A stretch of DNA of 64,000 bases from Idiomarina sp. (GTDB lineage: Bacteria > Pseudomonadota > Gammaproteobacteria > Enterobacterales > Alteromonadaceae), in assembly GCA_020831965.1 (NCBI GenBank), contig JAFIFP010000007.1, positions 62,001 through 126,000 of the forward strand. Reading direction: 5' to 3'. This document shows, in pieces, positions 1-7,668 of this stretch. Under the pieces are notes generated by a model. It did no database searches. It saw only the letters and a program-made list of their open reading frames with translations, and had not been told where the DNA came from. The translations under genes and the position numbers were made by a program. Numbering within the stretch: position 1 is the first letter of the stretch; each line of letters begins with the position of its first letter.

Positions 1-2
1 TG

Positions 3-446
3 GATGTCAGCTTTAGAAGTTATGGCATTCGAGTTCTGGCTACGCCTGAATTAACACCAGACGGAAGTATTAAAACAACCATTGAAACGGAAATGAGTTC
101 ACTCGATCCCGCTGTGTCAATTCAAGGCGTACCGGGCTTACAAACTCGGCGATCTTCGAGTGTGGTGGTCTTGAAGGCTGGCGAAACTCTAGTGCTGTCG
201 GGCTTACAAAGCCAAGAGCAGTTTTCCCAACGATCGGGCTTACCAGGGTCGCTGGAGCGTCGATGGGGGCTACTAACTGGCATAGCAGAACGAGGTCAGC
301 AGGCGACCGAATTAATGATTTTCCTAACTCCTCGGATTGTTAGCGAAGAGAATCGTCGCCGACTCTCAGAACAGGAACGCCGTTTAGCGTGGATAAGTTG
401 GCTACGATTGTCAGGATGTCGTGGTTTTGATCACGGGGGAATATAA
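3..446 (+). CDS. rcpA: Tad/Flp pilus secretin, C-terminal end (partial)
   Basis: This is the 3' part of an outer-membrane secretin, the channel through which Tad (Flp) pili cross the outer membrane. The reading frame is open from base 3 and the protein clearly begins outside the window, so the first ATG (93) is not a start. Secretin hallmarks visible are the RVLATPEL segment, the VPGLQTRR turn, the LVLSGL strand and the closing TELMIFLTPRIV strand. About 30 residues after this strand form a tail that is not conserved in the family. The stop codon abuts the ATG of tadA without any intergenic base. RcpA/CpaC is inferred from the following tadABC genes. The secretin domain itself is clear. Confidence 0.88.
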   Translation, partial: DVSFRSYGIRVLATPELTPDGSIKTTIETEMSSLDPAVSIQGVPGLQTRRSSSVVVLKAGETLVLSGLQSQEQFSQRSGLPGSLERRWGLLTGIAERGQQATELMIFLTPRIVSEENRRRLSEQERRLAWISWLRLSGCRGFDHGGI

Positions 447-1730
447 ATGACAGCGCCTGCATTTGAGCAAATTAAACAGCAAGCCTTAAGCTTGCTAGAC
501 CTGCATCAGTCTCGCTTTGAAGCCATGAATGATGCGGAAATGCGTGAATTCTTGAGGACATTTATTCATGAAGCTGCAGAGAACTACTTCCCACCAGAAC
601 CCTTAACTCACAGTAAAGTATGTTCATCGCATGAGGCTAACACCGATATCGATCAACTGGTGTCTCAGGTGATCGACGACATTGTCGGGCTCGGTCCACT
701 GGAGTCACTGCTTAGAGATGACGAGATATCCGAGATCATGGTAAATCGCTTTGATCGGATTTTCGTTGAGCGGGAGGGGCAGTTAACGCGACTAAAGCTG
801 AGTTTCAATGACGAACCTTCGGTACGCCGAATCATTGAGCGCATCGTTACACCCATTGGGCGACGCATTGATGACGCGTCACCAATGGTTGATGCTCGTC
901 TCGCGTGTGGCTCTCGCGTTCATGCCATGATTCCTCCGCTTGCTGTCGATGGGGCTTGCTTAACTATTCGAAAGTTCTCTACACAGCGTTTGAGTTTGTC
1001 TGACTTAGTAACCAAGGGAAGCTGCTCTAGTGCACTCTCTGACCTGCTTGAACAGATAGTTGCCGCGCGCCTGAACTTGATGATCTGTGGCGGAACGGGG
1101 AGTGGAAAAACAACACTGCTTAACATTTTGGGAAGCTGTATCGACTCCGGCGAGCGACTTGTCACTATTGAAGATGCAGCAGAGCTATCACTGCACCATG
1201 AGAACTTGGTGCGATTAGAAGCTCGGCCGGCGAACCAAGATGGACACGGTGCTGTGCCGATACGCGAACTCGTTCGTAATGCTTTGAGGATGCGGCCTGA
1301 TCGGATCATTGTTGGTGAATGCCGTGCGGGTGAAGCATTCGACATGTTGCAGGCTATGAATACTGGTCATGACGGGTCGATGGCGACGCTGCATGCCAAT
1401 AGTCCACGTGATGGCATTCGCCGCCTAGAAACATTGGTATTGATGGCCGGTATGGATTTACCACTTATGGCTGTCCGCCAGCAAATCGCCAGTGCTGTGA
1501 AAGTCTTGGTACAGGTAACTCGAACCTGCTCTGGCAAGCGGGTTATTTCCTCACTTACCGAGGTGCAGGGAATGGAAGGCGAGATTGTCTTGTTGAGTGA
1601 AATTGTACGTTGGAATAGTGTGACGCAACTGCATGAAGTGACAGGCGATATGCCTCGTTTTATTGACAGATTGCCTGAGCAAGAGCGTCAACGCTGCCAT
1701 CAGATATTTCAGGCTGCATTATGTGGTTAG
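447..1730 (+). CDS. tadA: Tad pilus assembly ATPase TadA/CpaF
   Basis: Hexameric cytoplasmic secretion ATPase of the PilT/VirB11/CpaF family that powers assembly of Tad pili. The N-terminal domain (about residues 1-200) precedes a P-loop GGTGSGKT at residues 215-222, a Walker B/Asp-box region with RIIVGECR at about 285-292, and the His box SMATLHAN at about 311-318. At 427 residues the length is normal for CpaF. The ATG follows the secretin stop directly, and the last 10 bases overlap tadB, so translation is probably coupled. In many tad loci rcpB and tadZ lie between the secretin and tadA; they are absent here. Confidence 0.95.
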   Translation: MTAPAFEQIKQQALSLLDLHQSRFEAMNDAEMREFLRTFIHEAAENYFPPEPLTHSKVCSSHEANTDIDQLVSQVIDDIVGLGPLESLLRDDEISEIMVNRFDRIFVEREGQLTRLKLSFNDEPSVRRIIERIVTPIGRRIDDASPMVDARLACGSRVHAMIPPLAVDGACLTIRKFSTQRLSLSDLVTKGSCSSALSDLLEQIVAARLNLMICGGTGSGKTTLLNILGSCIDSGERLVTIEDAAELSLHHENLVRLEARPANQDGHGAVPIRELVRNALRMRPDRIIVGECRAGEAFDMLQAMNTGHDGSMATLHANSPRDGIRRLETLVLMAGMDLPLMAVRQQIASAVKVLVQVTRTCSGKRVISSLTEVQGMEGEIVLLSEIVRWNSVTQLHEVTGDMPRFIDRLPEQERQRCHQIFQAALCG

Positions 1731-2578
1731 CTGTTGGAATGCTTGTGTGTATTGCGCTGAGCGTCGCCTTTTTATCCCTCGCTTTGGTGCGCATTGGTCG
1801 TGCTTGGCTAGCTTATGCTGAAGCTCATTACGAAACAAAGATGCAGGATAACCTCACCGCGTTATTTCTATTTGTTCCTGTGCGTCAACTCATTGTCTGC
1901 TGGTGCATCATCGCGAGCGTTTGCCTGTCTTTGGTTGCATGGATAGTGGGATCAGGAGTGGTGATTGGCGGCACTCTGTTGCTCTTATCTGTGGTACCGC
2001 CACTTATTTATAAATATTTGCAGCGAAGACGACAACGAACCTTTGCGGAGCAGTTGCCCGATCTTTGTATGACTCTCGCCAATACCATGAGGGCCGGTGG
2101 CAGTCTGCATAGTGGACTGCAGTTTTTGAGAACCTATGGCACTGGGCCGCTGGTGCAGGAGATCGGTATATTTAACCGTCAATTGCGTCTTGGCCACTCA
2201 TTGTCTGAGGCCCTTGCTTCTTTGTATCAGCGGATGCCGTCGGAGGCACTTGAACGAATTGTGATGGGCATTGAAATTGGTCAAGAGTCAGGTGGTCAAC
2301 AGGCGCAGTTATTGGACCAGATTGGTCGGGCATTGAGACTTCAGGCGCAGCTTCAGCGGCGAGTGAAGAGTTTAAGTTCGCAGGGGCGAATGCAAGGTCG
2401 GGTGATGACAGGACTACCTCTATTCATTGGCACGATGCTCTGGTTTATCGAGCGCCCAGCGATGGAACGATTATTTAATGAAGCTCTGGGATGGGGGCTT
2501 GCTGCATTGATGGTTATTCTGCTGGCACTCGGGCATTGGTTTATTCATCGTGTCACTGCAGTGGAGGTGCGCGTGTGA
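1721..2578 (+). CDS. tadB: Tad pilus inner-membrane platform protein TadB
   Basis: Polytopic inner-membrane protein of the GspF/T2SSF family that forms, with TadC, the platform on which TadA acts. An N-terminal membrane segment (about 3-24) is followed by a hydrophobic pair around residues 55-95. The cytoplasmic T2SSF domain (about 105-235) carries the family pattern LPDLCMTLANTMRAGGS and GQESGGQ. A C-terminal membrane segment spans about residues 255-280. At 285 residues it is typical. It overlaps tadA by 10 bases at the 5' end and tadC by 4 bases (GTGA) at the 3' end. Confidence 0.93.
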   Translation: MWLAVGMLVCIALSVAFLSLALVRIGRAWLAYAEAHYETKMQDNLTALFLFVPVRQLIVCWCIIASVCLSLVAWIVGSGVVIGGTLLLLSVVPPLIYKYLQRRRQRTFAEQLPDLCMTLANTMRAGGSLHSGLQFLRTYGTGPLVQEIGIFNRQLRLGHSLSEALASLYQRMPSEALERIVMGIEIGQESGGQQAQLLDQIGRALRLQAQLQRRVKSLSSQGRMQGRVMTGLPLFIGTMLWFIERPAMERLFNEALGWGLAALMVILLALGHWFIHRVTAVEVRV

Positions 2579-3399
2579 ATGGGCTAGAAATGCTAATCGT
2601 TAGCATGGTTTCTATCAGTGCGATGTGTAGCTACTTTCTGATTCAGCTGGGAGTATTCCATCGAGTCTCACTATTCGGTTATTACCAGCGGTTCTGTCTC
2701 GGAATTACCGCAATGTTGCCGAGTGCTTGGAACAATAAACTTGCGTATTTGCTCGGGCATGCCGGCTATGACAACAGTCAATCCATTCGCATAACTGGCA
2801 CCGCATTCTTCGCCTCCATTGGGATTCTAGCTCTAGGGCTGATGAGTCATGGCTTCGAAGGCCAATGGGGCGTTTGGGGTCTTGGAGGTGTGACCTTATG
2901 GTGCTGTTGGTTACCAATACTTAATGCGGGCCGCCGTTCTAAGCTACGGCAGCGCCAAGCTGTCTGTGCACTGCCTGCCACAATGGAGCTGTTAGCAATG
3001 CTTTTGGGGGCGGGCTATCCATTAGTTGCAGCATTGAAAAAAAGTTTTAGTCATTATCGAGACCATCCGTTACAGGATGAGCTGAAGCGAGTCGTGAATT
3101 TAGTTCGCACGGGCACAAGCTTTGCGGACGCCATGAATGCTTTTAATGATCGCTTACCAACTCCCGAGATTCGGGTTTTTAGTAACTTGTTACTGCAGTC
3201 GAGTCAGCAAGGGAGTGGACTCTCAACCTTGTTAGAAAAGCAGGCCCAAGTGCGGCGAGAGGTGATGGCAGCTGAAATCGAACAACGCGCGCAGGAGTCG
3301 CCAGTAAGGCTTTTGTTTCCACTTGCACTATTCATTTTCCCCGCAACTCTGGTGCCTTTTATTGGCGTAATTGCGGCCAAAATCATGTGGCAAGTATGA
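2575..3399 (+). CDS. tadC: Tad pilus inner-membrane platform protein TadC
   Basis: Second T2SSF-family platform protein, partner of TadB. I place the start at GTG 2575, which overlaps the tadB stop as GTGA and has a strong GGAGG at 2562-2566. An in-frame ATG at 2590 is the alternative. The upstream extension to 2491 would lie wholly inside tadB and lacks family sequence. N-terminal membrane segments lie at about residues 4-25 and 75-125. The T2SSF domain has the LPATMELLAMLLGAGYPLV motif and LLQSSQQGSGLSTLLEKQA. A C-terminal membrane helix ends the protein. The stop overlaps the next gene by ATGA. Confidence 0.92.
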   Translation: MNGLEMLIVSMVSISAMCSYFLIQLGVFHRVSLFGYYQRFCLGITAMLPSAWNNKLAYLLGHAGYDNSQSIRITGTAFFASIGILALGLMSHGFEGQWGVWGLGGVTLWCCWLPILNAGRRSKLRQRQAVCALPATMELLAMLLGAGYPLVAALKKSFSHYRDHPLQDELKRVVNLVRTGTSFADAMNAFNDRLPTPEIRVFSNLLLQSSQQGSGLSTLLEKQAQVRREVMAAEIEQRAQESPVRLLFPLALFIFPATLVPFIGVIAAKIMWQV

Positions 3400-3770
3400 A
3401 GTATCATTGGCTGTGTATTGAAGGGGAAGTGCCGATTCAATTACAACTTGCGCATACGTTTTGGCGGAGGCTTTGGGGTTGGCGGCTACGAAAACCTGAT
3501 ACAGCACTTTGGCTAATGCCTTGTAGGCATATTCATACCTTTGGACTAAGTGAGCCAATTCATTTGGTGTGGCTAAACTCGGCTTGTCAGGTAGTGCGCA
3601 TAGATTTTGATGTTAGACCTTGGCAAAGGCGGTTTTGCTGCAGGGCGGCTAGCGTCGTTGAGGTTTCCGCGGCGAACGAGCTCAATTGGCGAGGCGCTGT
3701 TTTTCTCATGGATGGAGATAGTACTAATGAAAATTGGGTTGCTGATACTCATTCTTCTGCTGTGCCTTAG
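3396..3770 (+). CDS. DUF192 family protein in the Tad locus
   Basis: Small (124 aa) protein of the DUF192 family. It shows the family layout: an N-terminal strand region, then ALWLMPCRHIHTFGL, where family members read pC..IHTfgM, followed by IHLVWLNSACQVVRI and a VVEV strand. No signal peptide is evident in this copy. The function of DUF192 proteins is not settled. Here its place between tadC and the TadD-like lipoprotein suggests an accessory role in the pilus system. I chose ATG 3396 because it overlaps the tadC stop (ATGA); ATG 3387 is also in frame. Its last 44 bases overlap the next gene in another frame. Confidence 0.75.
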   Translation: MKYHWLCIEGEVPIQLQLAHTFWRRLWGWRLRKPDTALWLMPCRHIHTFGLSEPIHLVWLNSACQVVRIDFDVRPWQRRFCCRAASVVEVSAANELNWRGAVFLMDGDSTNENWVADTHSSAVP

Positions 3771-4164
3771 TGGCTGTGCGCACCGTCAGGTGATACCGGA
3801 CACGCAGAACGACTTTATTCAAGCACAACGAGCCTATCAGGTGGCTGACTTCGCCCAGGCCGAAGCGCTACTTCAGAAGTCTTTAAGACGTCATCAAGGC
3901 GACGTTCAACAGTGGCTTTTACTGGGTCACATTTATTTAAGGACGCATCAATATGCCGCGGCTCGGCGAGCTTATGAACATGCCGTCGAGCTGGACAATG
4001 ACCTCGCGGTTGCTTGGCATCAACTTGGTTTAACTTACCTTCGTTTGGCAACCAATGCTTGGATAGAGCGAGATGTTCAGCAGGGTCATATTGAACCCAG
4101 TGCCATGGTGCGCTGGTTGCTTGAGCTACAAACTGGCTCACATGTTGGAGTAATAACACCATGA
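3727..4164 (+). CDS. TPR lipoprotein, TadD-like
   Basis: Lipoprotein of 145 residues with a lipobox LSGC (Cys17) after a hydrophobic signal, so it should be anchored by lipid after export. Two TPR repeats follow at about residues 30-110 (FIQAQRAYQVADFAQAEALL and ARRAYEHAVELDNDLAVAW patterns). TadD, the TPR lipoprotein of tad loci, assists secretin localisation or stability; this copy is shorter than usual TadD. The start at ATG 3727 is set by the signal sequence and the GGAGATA upstream; an earlier in-frame ATG at 3607 would bury the signal. Its stop overlaps the following gene by ATGA. Confidence 0.8.
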   Translation: MKIGLLILILLLCLSGCAHRQVIPDTQNDFIQAQRAYQVADFAQAEALLQKSLRRHQGDVQQWLLLGHIYLRTHQYAAARRAYEHAVELDNDLAVAWHQLGLTYLRLATNAWIERDVQQGHIEPSAMVRWLLELQTGSHVGVITP

Positions 4165-5639
4165 GTTTGCGCTCCACAGGATATGCCATGTTGGTGCTAG
4201 TGTTGGTGCTAATGTCCACGAGTACGGCTTTATTGGTTGCACAAGGAACGATTGCGCACAGTCAACGAATAGCAGCGACAGAATTGACGGCACAGCGCCT
4301 ACACGAAGCTCGACTCATGTTAGCGGTGCGTTGGTCACAACGACTTTCATTGACATCAGAACAATGGCTGTTTTCTGTGAATGAAGGCGAGGCATTACAG
4401 GAGCTTCGAGAGGTGTTTGCGGCCGCTAGTGTGGAGCTTGACCCGGTATTGCGGTTAAGAATTGGTCGGCCGCTGGGCATCTCGTTGCAAGAGATTCAGG
4501 CAAAACTGCCAGAAGTCTCTGAGGAGCAGGGATATTGGCTTCTGCGAATTCCAGATTTGATACACACAGACACAGAACTCGTTGGGCGATTGTCGGCCAA
4601 CGCCACTCCCCTTGGCCAAAATATTGAGCTCGGGGAGCATTCCATCTTCGGTGTGAAGGATGCGCTAGCGACGCAAGTTCATACGCAAGCGATGTCGACG
4701 CCGACTATCGAAAACGATGAGCTTGGAGTGCGTCAAGCTCAGGTGTCTGAATGGCTGAGTGAGGAGCTCGATACACAGCGCTTGAATGCCGGAGAAATAA
4801 ATGTGGATAAGCTCTCTGGCGACAGTTTAACAGCCATACAAGCGCGCTTCGAAAATTCATTACTCAATTCGCTTCTGGCTCAGAATGGGCAAGTTAACCA
4901 TTTGGATGCGGAAAGAATTGAAGCTGAACTTGCTCAGTTTGCCGCAGTAATGTCACAGAGCACTATGGCACTCTCTGGAGAGGCTGCTGAGGAAATCGAG
5001 GCACTAGCAGCACGCATTGTGGCAATGGAGCGAGACATTAATGCTTGTTGGAATGAGCACTTATGGTGTCGAGCACCTGAGACTCCAACGGTAACTTGGT
5101 CGAGATGTATTGGCTGCGAGGCGGAAGCTCCGGACGCACTGTTTCGTGCAGATATACAAATCACGGGCGGAACCTGTGTGCATGGTTGTGAATTGATTCT
5201 CGATCATTCTCCGAATGTAGAGCTTGCTTGCGATCGCGCTGATATTCCTGCGAGCTTACCTATCGACCTGAATTGCTCAGTGCAAGCGCAACTCGAACTG
5301 ACTGATAAGATTCAAGAACAGTTCGCGGTGATCCTTGCAAACGCAAAGAATACGAGTTACCGAACGATTCAAATATTCTCGTTAGCTTGGGAGCGCGTTG
5401 CGGCCGAGTGTCCGGTGGATACTATTTATCTCCCAATCGAAGATTCAGTGCCACTTGCGATTCAAACCTACATGTTCAGTGCAACTCCAGCGGGGGTGCG
5501 TTATCGCCATGACTTCGAATTTGCGCAGTGCAGTCAGGCTTTTCCATTTAGTTTTGCAGAGTGCCGAATGGATCGGCAATGTCGCACTGACGGGACTTGG
5601 GCTGAAGATCAGTCTTGGTGCCACTGCTCTCAGCGTTAG
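4161..5639 (+). CDS. Unrecognised membrane-anchored, Cys-rich protein at the end of the Tad locus
   Basis: I do not recognise a named family. The 492-residue protein begins with a short polar stretch and one hydrophobic helix (about residues 8-28, GYAMLVLVLVLM...), like the N-terminus of pseudopilins or PilX-type minor pilins, but without a GFxxxE cleavage motif. Residues 30-295 are helical, acidic and free of cysteine, with heptad-like stretches near 265-295. Residues 296-490 contain all 14 cysteines, an even number that would suit disulfides in an exported domain. ATG overlaps the lipoprotein stop (ATGA), so it is translationally coupled to the tad genes. A tip pilin or adhesin replacing TadE/F/G is possible but unproven. 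Confidence 0.75.
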   Translation: MSLRSTGYAMLVLVLVLMSTSTALLVAQGTIAHSQRIAATELTAQRLHEARLMLAVRWSQRLSLTSEQWLFSVNEGEALQELREVFAAASVELDPVLRLRIGRPLGISLQEIQAKLPEVSEEQGYWLLRIPDLIHTDTELVGRLSANATPLGQNIELGEHSIFGVKDALATQVHTQAMSTPTIENDELGVRQAQVSEWLSEELDTQRLNAGEINVDKLSGDSLTAIQARFENSLLNSLLAQNGQVNHLDAERIEAELAQFAAVMSQSTMALSGEAAEEIEALAARIVAMERDINACWNEHLWCRAPETPTVTWSRCIGCEAEAPDALFRADIQITGGTCVHGCELILDHSPNVELACDRADIPASLPIDLNCSVQAQLELTDKIQEQFAVILANAKNTSYRTIQIFSLAWERVAAECPVDTIYLPIEDSVPLAIQTYMFSATPAGVRYRHDFEFAQCSQAFPFSFAECRMDRQCRTDGTWAEDQSWCHCSQR

Positions 5640-5676
5640 AGTGTTTTCAACGCCAGAACAAGGATAGGTTTGATCG

Positions 5677-5705
5677 AAAGAGGTGCTAGCGCACCTCTTT
5701 CTTCA
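5677..5705. terminator. Bidirectional terminator between the Tad locus and smpB
   Basis: A perfect 10-bp inverted repeat AAAGAGGTGC / GCACCTCTTT (5677-5686 and 5691-5700) with a TAGC loop, followed on the plus strand by TCTTTCTTC. It overlaps the last codons and stop of smpB, so one hairpin can end transcripts from both sides. Confidence 0.6.
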
Positions 5706-6159
5706 TGAGGCGTTCTTTCTGACGGGCCCAGTCGCGGTCTTTAATGGTGTCGCGCTTGTCGTGAGACTTCTTACCTTTGGCAAGGTGAATTTCCAGCTTC
5801 ACCCACACCTTTTTCCAATACATGGCCGTCGCCACGAGGGTGTAACCTTCGCGGTCAATCTTGCCAATCAGTGTGCTGAGTTCCCGCTTTTTAAGCAGCA
5901 GCTTACGTGTTCGTTCTGGGTCACAGACAACATGCGAGGACGCACTATGGAGTGGCTGAATACGCGCACCTAAAAGGTAAGCTTCACCGTCACGAATAAT
6001 GACGTAGCTGTCGGCGATATTCACTTTTCCTGAGCGGATGCTTTTGACTTCCCACCCTTCTAATTCAAGTCCCGCTTCGAATTTGTCTTCTAGAAAATAT
6101 TCGTGACGAGCTTTCTTGTTTAGCGCGATGGTACTGCTTGTGTTCTTTTTCGATTTCAT
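5686..6159 (-). CDS. smpB: SsrA-binding protein SmpB
   Basis: SmpB binds tmRNA (SsrA) and delivers it to stalled ribosomes in trans-translation. The 157-residue protein matches the usual length and shows the beta-barrel core ([22 protein letters not shown], split around residues 21-42), the [15 protein letters not shown] segment and the basic C-terminal tail [17 protein letters not shown]...RLMKK. The start is the ATG beginning MKSKKNTSS; a longer in-frame version to 6234 adds 25 non-conserved residues. There is no Shine-Dalgarno sequence in front of this ATG, and a -10-like TATAAT lies only 7 bases upstream (see findings). No ssrA gene was seen in this window. Confidence 0.95.
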   Translation of the reverse strand: MKSKKNTSSTIALNKKARHEYFLEDKFEAGLELEGWEVKSIRSGKVNIADSYVIIRDGEAYLLGARIQPLHSASSHVVCDPERTRKLLLKKRELSTLIGKIDREGYTLVATAMYWKKVWVKLEIHLAKGKKSHDKRDTIKDRDWARQKERLMKKEVR

Positions 6160-6162
6160 GGC

Positions 6163-6175
6163 GCGTATTATACGC
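6163..6175 (-). promoter_or_regulatory. Palindrome containing a TATAAT -10 element for smpB
   Basis: GCGTAT-T-ATACGC is a perfect 6-1-6 palindrome. On the minus strand it contains TATAAT (6172 to 6167), seven bases before the smpB ATG at 6159. No good -35 hexamer stands at 17 bases; CTTTCC/TTTCCT is the closest. Confidence 0.45.
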
Positions 6176-6290
6176 ACTCCAACGGCGCAGGAAAGTAAAA
6201 AGAAATGTCCTTGTGAAGGTAGGACTGAGGTCAACTTCGCGCTAAAATCGCGGTTTTATCGGTCGGCAGACCAAAAAGGAGAGGGCATTC

Positions 6291-6731
6291 ATGCCGCAAA
6301 TTGAACGCAGTGCGCTGGTTCCTTACAGCAATCAGCAGATGTTCGACTTAGTGAACGATGTCGCGAGCTACCCAGAGTTTGTGCCGGGTTGTGCAGCTGC
6401 GCGTGTTATTGAGGAAGCCGGTAATGAAATGGTCGCTGAATTGTCTATTAGCAAAGCAGGCATGCGCCATGCGTTTGCAACTCGTAATCGCTTAATTGCA
6501 CCTGATCGCATTGATATGTCACTTGAGCAAGGACCATTTCGTTCTTTAACGGGTGGCTGGCAGTTCCACGCCTTGTCGGACGATGCCTGCAAAGTAACGC
6601 TCACTTTACACTTTGAATTCTCTAGCAAGCTTCTGCACTTCGCGTTTGCTAAAGTGTTTAATGAAGTTACGTCGCGAATGGTTGATGCGTTTGCACAGCG
6701 CGCGAAGCAAGTCTATGGCACAGGAGCCTGA
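6291..6731 (+). CDS. ratA: Type II toxin-antitoxin RatA / COQ10-like START domain protein
   Basis: RatA (YfjG) belongs to the polyketide cyclase/COQ10 (START-like) family. In E. coli it was described as inhibiting 70S ribosome association, while Coq10 homologues bind ubiquinone. The 146 residues cover the whole domain: VPYSNQQMFDLVNDVASYPEF at the N-terminus, FVPGC, then GPFRSLTGGWQF and a long C-terminal helix with VTSRMVDAFAQRAKQVYG. AAGGAGA stands about 6 bases before the ATG. It is divergent from smpB and followed after 2 bases by rnfH; the smpB/ratA/rnfH neighbourhood is conserved in Gammaproteobacteria. Confidence 0.92.
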   Translation: MPQIERSALVPYSNQQMFDLVNDVASYPEFVPGCAAARVIEEAGNEMVAELSISKAGMRHAFATRNRLIAPDRIDMSLEQGPFRSLTGGWQFHALSDDACKVTLTLHFEFSSKLLHFAFAKVFNEVTSRMVDAFAQRAKQVYGTGA

Positions 6732-6733
6732 AC

Positions 6734-7150
6734 GTGAGCGACGCTCTGCTGAATATTGAAGTTGTGTATGGTACGCCAGAGCGGCAAAAGATCGTCAGCT
6801 TGTCCGTTACTGAGGGCACCACAGTATTGGCGGCAATTGAGCAATCGAACATTCAGACCTACTTTCCAGAAATTGTGCCCAGCGAGGCAGTGGTTGGAAT
6901 TTGGAATAAGTCCTGTAAGCTCACAGATAAGCCGCGTCAAGGCGATCGAATAGAGATTTATCGACCATTGATTGCGGACCCGAAAGAAAATCGACGACGC
7001 CGAGCAGAACAAGCGAAAGACGAGGGGCGTGCGGACCGAGTGACTGGCGGACGTCCTGATCGGCAACGCCGTCAAGGTACATCGACCGACGCTGTAGAAG
7101 GTACAGAAATTGAGAGCCAAACTGATGCTTCCTCGAATGAGCAGGAGTAA
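6734..7150 (+). CDS. rnfH: RnfH family ubiquitin-like protein
   Basis: Small ubiquitin/ThiS-fold protein of the RnfH (UPF0125) family; its biochemical role is unknown. Residues 1-90 hold the domain: INIEVVYG-type first strand, QKIVSLSVTEGTTVLAAIEQS, VGIWNKSCKL and GDRIEIYRPLIADPK. After the last strand the protein continues with a strongly charged, probably disordered tail of about 45 residues rich in Arg, Asp, Glu and Gln, which is longer than in the roughly 96-residue E. coli protein. The start codon is GTG, two bases after the ratA stop, so the two are translationally coupled. Confidence 0.9.
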   Translation: MSDALLNIEVVYGTPERQKIVSLSVTEGTTVLAAIEQSNIQTYFPEIVPSEAVVGIWNKSCKLTDKPRQGDRIEIYRPLIADPKENRRRRAEQAKDEGRADRVTGGRPDRQRRQGTSTDAVEGTEIESQTDASSNEQE

Positions 7151-7156
7151 GTCGCA

Positions 7157-7657
7157 ATGAAGCTCTATGTGATGCGCCACGGCGAAGCAGAGCCACCGCA
7201 AGCTGGCCGTGGACTCCCCGGAGCCGATGCGCTGCGTCCATTGACCGGCCGCGGACGCCGCGAGACCGAAGTGGCGACGGAGTGGCTGAAGTCAAAAAGC
7301 GCCACGTTCGACATGGCGATTGTCAGCCCTTATGTGCGCACTCAGGAAACCTTTGCCATTGTGAGGGAACATATTCCGGTTGAAGTGACGGAGATCTCAG
7401 AGCAAGTAACACCCGAGCAAGACGCGGAAGCCTTTGCCAGCGAATTGATGGCCCGGCTGCAGTTAGAGCCAGCGCAAACAGTTTTAATTGTTTCGCATAT
7501 GCCCTTCGTTTGTTATCTCATTAGTTATTTAGACCGCTGCATGCAACCCCCCTTGTTTCCGACCTCAGGCATTGCTGTGGTTGAGGCAGAGCCACTGGCG
7601 ATGTGTGGCAAAGTGATTGAATTCTACCGCGAAGCGGGCGACTGCCTGACCGATTAA
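7157..7657 (+). CDS. sixA: Phosphohistidine phosphatase SixA
   Basis: Histidine-phosphatase-superfamily enzyme that removes phosphate from phosphohistidine, for example on NPr or ArcB in E. coli. The catalytic RHG motif is at residues 7-9 (YVMRHGEAEP, His8), with a second arginine motif around SPYVRTQETF and the C-terminal catalytic histidine in VSHMPFVCYL. At 166 residues it matches SixA length. It lies 6 bases after rnfH and 11 bases before prmB in the same direction, so it is probably in one transcript with them. Confidence 0.9.
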   Translation: MKLYVMRHGEAEPPQAGRGLPGADALRPLTGRGRRETEVATEWLKSKSATFDMAIVSPYVRTQETFAIVREHIPVEVTEISEQVTPEQDAEAFASELMARLQLEPAQTVLIVSHMPFVCYLISYLDRCMQPPLFPTSGIAVVEAEPLAMCGKVIEFYREAGDCLTD

Positions 7658-7668
7658 GGACATGTAAC

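Noticed and set aside
6160-6234. N-terminal extension of SmpB by 25 residues
   Set aside because: Not present in SmpB proteins and crosses the palindromic -10 element; the MKSKKN start fits the family.
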